The notes beneath the pieces were generated by a model. It saw only the letters and a program-made list of their open reading frames with translations, did no database searches and was not told the DNA's origin. A DNA stretch of 64,000 nt from Peptostreptococcus faecalis. Its GTDB lineage: Bacteria; Bacillota; Clostridia; Peptostreptococcales; Peptostreptococcaceae. Positions 57,228 to 64,000 of the stretch are shown here, one piece after another (positions within the stretch are counted from its first letter, which is position 1; each line of letters begins with the position of its first letter). The translations under genes were made by a program, and so were the position numbers. The stretch is from assembly GCF_900240845.1 (NCBI RefSeq), contig NZ_OERU01000005.1, forward strand, positions 1 through 64,000, in the 5' to 3' direction.

Positions 57228-58901
57228 TTAAATTTTTATATGTCCGTTTTTTATTTTTCTGTATATTGTTGAAGGGTTTATTCCAACAGCTTGAGCTGCT
57301 TTTGTAACATTTCCATACTTTTTAATAGCAGCCTTTATTATTTCTTGTTCTACTATTTTATGCGCTTCATCTATATTCATAATGCCTTCAACTTTAATTT
57401 TTTCTGAAGGTTCAGTGTTCCCTAGGTTATTTTCATCCCCAATGGTAGACACATTATTTTCTTTACCTAAAGTAAGCGTCCTCTCAAGTTGCTCATGAAA
57501 AATCATTTCTTGCGCAGATAGTATAACTAATCTTTCTACCATGTTTTTTAACTCTCTTATATTACCTTTCCACTCATTTTCTAAAAGTAATTTCTCAGCT
57601 TCCTCTGACAACTGTATATTTCTATTGTAGCGCTCATTAAATAAATTTATATAGTAATATACAATAGGTAATATATCTTCTTTTCTCTCTCTAAGAGGTG
57701 GAATTAGCAAAGGTATTACATTCAGTCTATAGTATAAATCCTGTCTGAAAATTCTAGGATTTTTTAACTCTTCCACTGTCTTATTTGTTGCACAAATATA
57801 TCTTACATTTACTTTTTTTGTTTTTATTCCACCTATTCTCATAATAGCATTTTCTTGTATTACCCTAAGAAGTTTTTTTTGAGTTTCAAGAGGTAACTCT
57901 CCTATTTCATCTAAAAATAACGTTCCTCCATCTGCGGCTTCAATTAGACCTTTTTTTCCTTCTTTGTTTGCTCCTGTAAAAGCTCCTTTTTCATATCCAA
58001 ACAGCTCTGATTCTATAAGATCCGATGGAATAGAAGCACAGTTTATTGCAACGAATGTATTTTTCTTTCTGTAGCTATTTGACCAAACACTCCTTGCTAT
58101 TATTTCTTTTCCGACTCCAGACTCTCCTATAATAAACACTGGTGCATCTGAGGGTGCTACTCTAGTTATTATCTTTTTTATTTTGTCTATTTTTTCACTA
58201 ACACTGATGTACTCTACCTCTTCTTCTTTAGCGTCATCTTTATTCATTCCACCAGAAAGCTTTGCTAAATTTATTAATCTAGATACATCCCTTCCTGTCA
58301 GCACTCCACCTTTCAATGTTCCATTTGCTCTTGTAATTGGTATCGCAGTATAAGAAATCACTTTTCCATTTGGATATGTTATTTCTTTGTATACTTTTTT
58401 CTTTGCATTTATCATCTTAGTAATTATTGGGTCCGAAACCTTTTTTTCTTCAACCAGTTGATTTATATTTTTCCCAATAACATCTTTTCTTTTAAATGGA
58501 AGTATTTGATCACATATAGCATTCATTCTTCGGATTACTCCTTTTTCATCGAATATCACTATTACTTCGTCAATATGCTCCATTACATTTGAAATTTGCC
58601 TGTCTGATGTAAATGTTCTATCAAAAATATACAAATTGCAACGCGAACCGTCATCTAGCACCACATTATACCAAAATCCTGTTAAAGAAGTATCTCCTAT
58701 TTCAAACTGCTTTATATCATTGTTTTCAACATTTATCACATTCAATTCCAATTGATTTGCATTAGAAATTTCATCCATATCTAAATGTTGAAATACATAC
58801 TTAACATGATAATTTTTACAGACTATTTCTTCATTTTCATTTGATATAAAGGCTGGCGTATCGATATTTATAATAATACTTTCTAGCATATTAATATCCA
58901 T
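57228..58901 (-). CDS. Sigma-54-dependent enhancer-binding regulator (PAS-AAA-Fis)
   Basis: 557 residues. N-terminal sensor ~1-105 of unclear family, PAS domain ~108-215 (VMEHIDEVIVIFDEKGVIRR), AAA+ domain ~235-465 with Walker A GESGVGKEI, the sigma-54 contact loop GAFTGA and GGTLFLDEIGELP, then a Fis-type helix-turn-helix at the C-terminus (NVTKAAQAVGINPSTIYRKI). It activates sigma-54 promoters; two such promoters lie directly downstream, so it is almost certainly the activator of this cluster. The PAS may sense the substrate. Start ATG after AGGGGGGAA. Confidence 0.95.
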   Translation of the reverse strand: MDINMLESIIINIDTPAFISNENEEIVCKNYHVKYVFQHLDMDEISNANQLELNVINVENNDIKQFEIGDTSLTGFWYNVVLDDGSRCNLYIFDRTFTSDRQISNVMEHIDEVIVIFDEKGVIRRMNAICDQILPFKRKDVIGKNINQLVEEKKVSDPIITKMINAKKKVYKEITYPNGKVISYTAIPITRANGTLKGGVLTGRDVSRLINLAKLSGGMNKDDAKEEEVEYISVSEKIDKIKKIITRVAPSDAPVFIIGESGVGKEIIARSVWSNSYRKKNTFVAINCASIPSDLIESELFGYEKGAFTGANKEGKKGLIEAADGGTLFLDEIGELPLETQKKLLRVIQENAIMRIGGIKTKKVNVRYICATNKTVEELKNPRIFRQDLYYRLNVIPLLIPPLRERKEDILPIVYYYINLFNERYNRNIQLSEEAEKLLLENEWKGNIRELKNMVERLVILSAQEMIFHEQLERTLTLGKENNVSTIGDENNLGNTEPSEKIKVEGIMNIDEAHKIVEQEIIKAAIKKYGNVTKAAQAVGINPSTIYRKIKNGHIKI

Positions 58902-58980
58902 GGAAATTCCCCCCTATATTATTGTATCTTTACGCATAAAATCTCCCAATATTTATAACGTATTTTTAATGTTTATTTAG

Positions 58981-59024
58981 AAAAAAAGTACTGACAAATA
59001 GTTTATTTCATATTGTCAGCACCA
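58981..59024 (-). terminator. Terminator of secA
   Basis: On the minus strand GTGCTGACAA pairs with TTTGTCAGTAC, followed by TTTTTTT. Confidence 0.8.
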
Positions 59025-59042
59025 ATTTTTCTTTTTTACTAT

Positions 59043-61724
59043 TTATTTACCGTGGCAATTCTTATATTTTTTACCGCTTCCGCATGGGCATGGATCATTT
59101 CTTCCTACCTTCTGTTCAGGATTAACTTTTGTTGTAGCTTCATCCTTTCCTTCAGTATCTGGTGATTGTAAATTTTCAACATCTACGACGGCCTTTCTTT
59201 CGACAGGTACTTCTACTTGTATATTAAACAAGTATGCAACTGTATCCTCTCTTATAAGTTTGTTCATATCATCAAACATCTCAAAGCCTTCCATCTTATA
59301 AGCTATTACAGGGTCAATCTGACCTATAGCTCTAAGCCCGATACCTTGACGTAACTGATCCATCGCATCTATATGATCAATCCAGTGATTATCTACAGAT
59401 TGCAGAAGTATTATTCTTTCTACTTCTCTCATTCTATCAGAACCGATAAATTCTTCTTTTTCATTATATAATTCTAATACTCTATCATAAGTTGCCTCTA
59501 AAGCTTCAGCTGAACTCATCTTAGAATAGTCTATATCATCTATCACACCACCTGGCAAGAACTTGTGATATAAGTGAGCTCTAAATCCTGCATAATCAAA
59601 GCTATCTTTTTCATCAGTGTATTCATCTACTCCATCAGTAATAACTTCTCTCATCATAGATTGAATTTGATCTTGTAAACTTTCTCCAGAAAGAACTCTT
59701 TTTCTTTCTTTGTATATTATTTCTCTCTGCTTGTTCATTACATCATCATATTCTAAGACATGCTTTCTGATTGCAAAGTTTTTACCTTCTACCTTCTTTT
59801 GTGCATTTTCAATAGATTTTGTAAGCATTCTATGCTCTATAGGTGTCTCATCATCCATACCTAATTTAGTCAAGATGTTCTGAGCTCTTTCGCTTCCAAA
59901 TAATCTCATTAGATCATCATCTAGACCTATATAAAACCTTGATGCACCTGGATCTCCTTGACGACCAGCACGACCTCTTAACTGATTGTCTATTCTTCTA
60001 GACTCATGTCTTTCTGTTCCCAGTATACAAAGACCTCCTGCTGCAAGTACTTCCTCTTGTTCTATATCAGTCTGCTTTTTGAATTCTTCATATAATTTTT
60101 TATATGTTTTTCTAGCAGCATCATATTCTTCATTTTCTTCTACACCTGCAACTTCATTTGCAGAGTTGACTCTATTTATCATTTCGTCAGTGAAGTTTAG
60201 TCTCTTCATCTCTCTTAGAGCCTTAAATGAAGGATTTCCTCCAAGTAATATATCTGTACCTCTACCAGCCATATTTGTAGCTATAGTAACGGCACCCAAT
60301 CTACCTGCCTGCGCGATTATTTCCGCTTCTTTATCGTGATGCTTTGCATTTAAGACTTCGTGTTCTATACCTTGTTCAGTAAGGATAGCTGATAAAAATT
60401 CTGATTTTTCGATAGACACAGTACCTACTAGCACTGGTTGATTTTTAGCATGTCTTTCAACTATATCTGCTGCAACTGCTTTGAATTTAGCAAGTTGATT
60501 TGCATATACTACATCGGCTAAATCCTCTCTAATTAGAGGTTTATTTGTAGGTACTTGGAATACATCCATTTTATATATTGACTTGAATTCTTCTTCTTCT
60601 GTCTTTGCTGTACCAGTCATACCAGATAATTTCTTATACATTCTAAAGTAGTTCTGGAATGTTATAGTGGCAAGAGTCTTAGACTCTCTCTGAATTGTAA
60701 GACCTTCCTTAGCCTCGATTGCCTGATGAAGACCATCTGAGTACCTTCTACCAAACATCAATCTTCCCGTAAATTCATCTACTATTACTATCTCACCGTC
60801 TTTGGCTACATAATCAACATCTTTTTTCATTATTGTATGTGCCTTTAGTGCTTGATTTATATGGTGATAAAGCTCTGTATGTTCCATTGTAGTGATATTG
60901 TCTACATTGAAATATACCTCTGCCTTTTTTATACCTGTTTCTGTCAGAGCTACCGCTTTATCTTTTTCTTCTCTTTCATAGTCATTTTCATCTAGAGTAA
61001 GAACAAATACATCTGCATCTGAATAAAGATGTGTAGATTTATCTCCAGGCCCTGAAATAATTAGAGGAGTTCTAGCCTCATCTATTAATATTGAATCGAC
61101 CTCATCGACTATTGCATAGTTTAGTCCCCTTTGTACCATTTGTTCTTCATGAATTACCATGTTATCTTTTAGATAATCAAATCCGTATTCGTTATTTGTT
61201 CCATATGTTATATCACACTGATATTGTTTTTTTCTATTATCAGGAGACTGACCATGTACAATTACACCTACAGTAAGACCTAGGAACTCGTATATTTTAG
61301 CCATCTGATCACGGTCACGCTTTGCCAAGTAGTCATTGACAGTAACTACGTGAACGCCCTTTCCCTCAAGTGCATTTAAGTACACTGGACAAGTAGCCAC
61401 TAGAGTTTTACCTTCACCTGTTTTCATCTCAGCTATACGACCTTGATGAAGTACAATTCCACCTATCAACTGTACTCTAAAGTGTCTCATACCTAAAATT
61501 CTTGTAGAAACTTCTCTGACTACGGCAAATGCATCCACTAATATGTCATCTAGTGTTTCTCCATTCGCTAACCTTTCTTTAAATACTGATGTCATCGACT
61601 TAAGTTCTTCATCAGTCATTGCCGAATATTTATCGGCTACACCATCTATTTTATCAACAATTTTATTAAATTGCTTTAAATCTTTTTTATCTGCTCTATT
61701 GAATATGCTCTCTAAAAAGCTCAT
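59043..61724 (-). CDS. secA: Preprotein translocase ATPase SecA
   Basis: 893 residues. Walker [13 protein letters not shown] (~101-112), [20 protein letters not shown]-terminal SEC-C zinc motif [14 protein letters not shown]. The motor that drives Sec-dependent secretion, including export of the adhesin class at the start of this window. In related genomes secA follows raiA/hpf and is followed by prfB; here the former is missing and the latter is 11.7 kb away. Start after AAGGGAGAG. Confidence 0.98.
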   Translation of the reverse strand: MSFLESIFNRADKKDLKQFNKIVDKIDGVADKYSAMTDEELKSMTSVFKERLANGETLDDILVDAFAVVREVSTRILGMRHFRVQLIGGIVLHQGRIAEMKTGEGKTLVATCPVYLNALEGKGVHVVTVNDYLAKRDRDQMAKIYEFLGLTVGVIVHGQSPDNRKKQYQCDITYGTNNEYGFDYLKDNMVIHEEQMVQRGLNYAIVDEVDSILIDEARTPLIISGPGDKSTHLYSDADVFVLTLDENDYEREEKDKAVALTETGIKKAEVYFNVDNITTMEHTELYHHINQALKAHTIMKKDVDYVAKDGEIVIVDEFTGRLMFGRRYSDGLHQAIEAKEGLTIQRESKTLATITFQNYFRMYKKLSGMTGTAKTEEEEFKSIYKMDVFQVPTNKPLIREDLADVVYANQLAKFKAVAADIVERHAKNQPVLVGTVSIEKSEFLSAILTEQGIEHEVLNAKHHDKEAEIIAQAGRLGAVTIATNMAGRGTDILLGGNPSFKALREMKRLNFTDEMINRVNSANEVAGVEENEEYDAARKTYKKLYEEFKKQTDIEQEEVLAAGGLCILGTERHESRRIDNQLRGRAGRQGDPGASRFYIGLDDDLMRLFGSERAQNILTKLGMDDETPIEHRMLTKSIENAQKKVEGKNFAIRKHVLEYDDVMNKQREIIYKERKRVLSGESLQDQIQSMMREVITDGVDEYTDEKDSFDYAGFRAHLYHKFLPGGVIDDIDYSKMSSAEALEATYDRVLELYNEKEEFIGSDRMREVERIILLQSVDNHWIDHIDAMDQLRQGIGLRAIGQIDPVIAYKMEGFEMFDDMNKLIREDTVAYLFNIQVEVPVERKAVVDVENLQSPDTEGKDEATTKVNPEQKVGRNDPCPCGSGKKYKNCHGK

Positions 61725-61988
61725 CTACATCTCTCCCTTATTTTTCGAATTTCTTCATATATAGCTTATTTTATCACATATGTAGTAATTTGAACACACC
61801 AATTAATCCATATATACTCGCATGTGTATAAAATATTTTTAATTCCACAATTCAAACTAAGTTATACAACTTTATAGTTTTAAAAACTCTAGTAATATTA
61901 ATTAAATTTCTATATCTAAATTAGAAATAATATAATACTAATTATCTTTATCATAATATGGTTTATTATTAACTTACATTACCACTAT
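61725..61988. other. Spacer between the raiA-like RNA and secA, lacking the expected raiA/hpf gene
   Basis: 264 AT-rich bases. No frame on either strand resembles the ribosome hibernation factor normally found here. It contains a likely secA -10 TGATAAAAT (minus strand, 61768-61776). Confidence 0.65.
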
Positions 61989-62034
61989 CAAAAAATAAAG
62001 GCCGACTTACAAGATTTCTTGTATATCAGCCTTT
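61989..62034 (-). terminator. Terminator of the raiA-like RNA
   Basis: An 18-bp stem (core AAAGGCTGA/TCGGCCTTT, two G-U pairs and one mismatch as RNA) with a short loop, followed by ATTTTTT on the minus strand. Confidence 0.88.
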
Positions 62035-62035
62035 A

Positions 62036-62243
62036 ATAAAATGTTTAGTTGACCTGATCTTTGCCCCCACACTCGCCTGCTGGAACGTTCGCTTTGGGGT
62101 CGCCGCACTACTAATCCTCTCGATTTTTTCGGCAGGTCTTACTTCTAAGCCGCGCCATGCTCACTCTTCTATTTTTAGAAGTCGCTTACGTGGATCCTTT
62201 TGCCCGCGACTGGCTTGGATTTTCAATCACAAACCTAAACACC
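62036..62243 (-). ncRNA. Structured non-coding RNA, probably raiA-motif RNA
   Basis: ~200 nt, strikingly GC-rich for this genome, with no reading frame. Visible pairings on the minus strand: AGUCGC/GCGACU, CUUCUA/UAGAAG hairpin, GACCUG/CAGGUC closing much of the 3' half, CCCC/GGGG. It has its own TTGACA-17-TAAAAT promoter overlapping the comFC stop and a strong terminator. The raiA-motif RNA of Firmicutes lies between comFC and raiA/hpf, exactly this position, so that class is the best match; I cannot align to its model by eye. RNase P, tmRNA and SRP RNA signatures are absent. Confidence 0.75.
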
Positions 62244-62249
62244 TCTATA

Positions 62250-62278
62250 ATTTTATATTTATATTATTTAATTGTCAA
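62250..62278 (-). promoter_or_regulatory. Promoter of the raiA-like RNA
   Basis: Minus strand TTGACA (62273-62278), 17 bases, TAAAAT (62250-62255); it overlaps the last codons and stop of comFC. Confidence 0.82.
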
Positions 62279-63041
62279 CATTCTTTATGTATTTTCCTGT
62301 TAAAAAAGTCAATACTATAACATTTTTTGCCCCTTTTAACTTTAATTTATATGTAATTTCATTCACTGTAGCACCTGTAGTAAAAATATCATCAACTAGT
62401 ATTATGCTTTTATCCGCTATTTTTTCATTAAAATTTTCATTTATAACAAAAGCATCCCTTAATTCTTTTTTTCTATCTCTCATATCTAGTTTAGACAGTT
62501 TTTTTGTATCTCTTTTTCTAAGAATCAATTTATAGACTTCTTTTTCTAGTTTTTTTGAAAGATATTTTGCAATCTTTTCTGACTGATTAAATCCTCTTTC
62601 TTTTTCTCTTTTTTCACTCAAAGGTACAAATGTTATGCAATCACAATCGTATATCAATTCTTTATAATTTTTTTGGATAATATCCGCCATTATATCTGCA
62701 ATTATTCTTGATAGATAAGTTTTCATTGAATATTTCAAACCAAACACAAATTTCTTTGAAAACTCATCATACTCTATAAAGGAAATATTTTTATCAAATA
62801 AGAATCTTTTATTTTTACAAAAACCACAACTTTCAATTTCCAAATCCTCATCTAAATTTAAGTTTATACTTGGCTTGCCACATTTTGGACATGAATTTTT
62901 TATTATTATCAGTTTTTCATAACAGCTTTTACAAATAGAATACTTATTCTTTTTATCGATGGGCATATCACAAAATATGCAATTCAAATTTTGCGGGTAT
63001 ACAATTTCCATTATAATTTTTAAAAAATCACTTATATTCAA
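62268..63041 (-). CDS. comFC: ComF family protein (phosphoribosyltransferase-like competence factor)
   Basis: 257 residues from the TTG at 63041, six bases after AGGAGG; an upstream ATG lacks a ribosome site. Zinc-binding CxxC pairs CIFC, CKSC, CPKC, CGFC in the first 90 residues, and a type I PRTase domain with PRPP loop SIILVDDIFTTGATVNE (~225-240). ComFC is needed for single-strand DNA handling during transformation. The usual neighbour of the raiA RNA, here directly upstream of it. Confidence 0.92.
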   Translation of the reverse strand: MNISDFLKIIMEIVYPQNLNCIFCDMPIDKKNKYSICKSCYEKLIIIKNSCPKCGKPSINLNLDEDLEIESCGFCKNKRFLFDKNISFIEYDEFSKKFVFGLKYSMKTYLSRIIADIMADIIQKNYKELIYDCDCITFVPLSEKREKERGFNQSEKIAKYLSKKLEKEVYKLILRKRDTKKLSKLDMRDRKKELRDAFVINENFNEKIADKSIILVDDIFTTGATVNEITYKLKLKGAKNVIVLTFLTGKYIKNVDN

Positions 63042-63164
63042 AGTATGCCTCCTAAGATTCACATATATAAGGCAGATCTTATCTAAATAATACATTCATT
63101 CCAACTATATTATTCGATTAATGATATTATTTTATTCAGAGTCTTATCTGTTAAATAATATTAT

Positions 63165-64000
63165 CTATTCAATAATATTATTTATTTTAAATGTACTCAA
63201 TTTATATCCTAAATTCGAGTACCTATCATTGTTTTGATTATTAGAAATCATGTAGTCTAAATACTTTTTCATTCCTACTATTACAACTAATTTCTTTGCT
63301 CTAGTTACGGCTGTATACAGTAAGTTTCTACTCAAAAGCATCGGAGGCCCCCAGTACATAGGCATTATCACTACTGGAAACTCACTTCCCTGACTTTTAT
63401 GAACAGTTGTACAAAAACAGTGCTCAACTTCATCTAACTCGTCATACTTGTATTTAAATATTTTATGTTCATCAAAAAGCAAATACATTGATTTATTCAT
63501 CTTATCTATATGATATACATATCCTATATCCCCATTATAAACACCTTCTCCTACTTCACTGCTTTTTTCATCTTCCCATTTTTTGGAGTAATTGTTTTTA
63601 ATTTGCATCACTTTGTCGCCTACTCTAAAAACTCTTTTCATAAATTCTACTTCTTGTCTGTCATTTTTATGCGGATTTAAAACTTTTTGAAGTTCTGTAT
63701 TTAAGTTTTGCACTCCTACTCCACCTTTTCTCATAGGTGATAATACCTGTACATCTTTCAGAGAATCTATCTTATAAAATGATGATAACCTTCCATCAAC
63801 TAAACTTTTTATTTCGTTTACAATACCTTCTTCACTATCTCTATTTATAAAGAAAAAGTCACTGTTTTTTTGATTAGCCACAACATCTAATCCTTTATTT
63901 ATTCTGTGGGCATTTACGACTATATCACTTTCTTGAGCTTGCCTAAATATCTCTGTCAATTCAATTGTAGTTACAACACCTGATGAAATTATATCTCTTA
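63165..64000 (-). CDS. recD2: RecD2-like SF1 helicase, C-terminal part (5' end outside window)
   Basis: The frame is open from the window edge; 277 residues seen. LTEIFRQAQESDIVVNAHRINKG is the RecD/RecD2 signature after motif III; the C-terminal UvrD-like domain has GDIGYVYHID and motif V/VI TTVHKSQGSEFPVVIMPM and LLYTAVTRAKKLVVIVG. A 5'-3' ATP-dependent DNA helicase without RecBC. Next to comFC, as in related clostridia. Confidence 0.92.
   Translation of the reverse strand, partial: RDIISSGVVTTIELTEIFRQAQESDIVVNAHRINKGLDVVANQKNSDFFFINRDSEEGIVNEIKSLVDGRLSSFYKIDSLKDVQVLSPMRKGGVGVQNLNTELQKVLNPHKNDRQEVEFMKRVFRVGDKVMQIKNNYSKKWEDEKSSEVGEGVYNGDIGYVYHIDKMNKSMYLLFDEHKIFKYKYDELDEVEHCFCTTVHKSQGSEFPVVIMPMYWGPPMLLSRNLLYTAVTRAKKLVVIVGMKKYLDYMISNNQNNDRYSNLGYKLSTFKINNIIE

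Noticed and set aside
62036-62243. RNase P RNA, tmRNA, SRP RNA or 6S RNA
   Set aside because: It lacks the conserved cores (RNase P GAGGAAAGUCC-type, tmRNA tag frame and acceptor, SRP GNAR loop) and the single long bulged hairpin of 6S; location after comFC fits the raiA class better.

Overview
The window is chromosomal DNA from a low-GC, anaerobic, amino-acid-fermenting Firmicute. The most likely family is Peptostreptococcaceae, either Peptostreptococcus or a close relative of Clostridioides. Supporting evidence: AT-rich codon use; tsaE-tsaB-rimI-tsaD, secA/prfB and comFC gene order; Rex; a clostridial glutamate dehydrogenase; phosphate butyryltransferase; and a complete (R)-2-hydroxyacyl-CoA dehydratase branch (CoA-transferase, dehydratase, acyl-CoA dehydrogenase, Etf, 2-hydroxyacid dehydrogenase) used by such organisms to reduce leucine- or aromatic-amino-acid-derived 2-oxoacids. 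Except for one divergent ABC transporter pair, every gene I support lies on the minus strand.

Layout. 0-6 kb: the N-terminal 794 residues of a pilin/MSCRAMM-like surface adhesin (cut by the window edge), a CPBP membrane protease, oleate hydratase and its likely TetR repressor. 6-14 kb: a peroxiredoxin/reductase pair (ahpC plus an AhpF whose thioredoxin-like domain is C-terminal) behind a Fur/PerR-type box, then a GHKL kinase/LytTR regulator divergent from a BceAB-like peptide-resistance transporter. 14-20 kb: membrane GDPD phosphodiesterase behind 12 TTTATC repeats, Dps, guaA, and a ~1.05 kb non-coding region that looks like a large structured RNA. 20-27 kb: groESL with two CIRCE-like operators, cardiolipin synthase, Ogg glycosylase and the amaP/DUF2273/asp23 envelope-stress set. 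26-33 kb: pyrBKDE with a PyrR site beside the pyrB ribosome site, and the feoA-feoA-feoB iron(II) uptake genes. 33-43 kb: glutamate dehydrogenase, ferredoxin, Rex, an ABC-F protein, the tRNA t6A genes and ptb. 43-47 kb: FMN riboswitch with riboflavin transporter, Tex, and prfB with its programmed frameshift.

47.7-58.9 kb is a catabolic island: a sigma-54 enhancer-binding regulator, a YkvI-type transporter and hadA-hadB-hadC-acdB-etfB-etfA-ldhA, with near-consensus -24/-12 promoters before the transporter and before hadA. It lies between secA and prfB, which are close neighbours in related genomes as I recall them. The dehydratase activator gene (hadI/fldI) is absent from the cluster.

59-64 kb: secA, a GC-rich structured RNA with its own consensus promoter and terminator (by position and structure most likely the raiA-motif RNA), comFC and the C-terminal part of a RecD2-like helicase. 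The raiA/hpf protein gene expected between this RNA and secA is missing. The two most interesting unexplained items are the ~1 kb RNA at 18.9-19.9 kb, which contains two 68-69 nt modules with a compensatory base-pair change, and the orphan raiA-like RNA.
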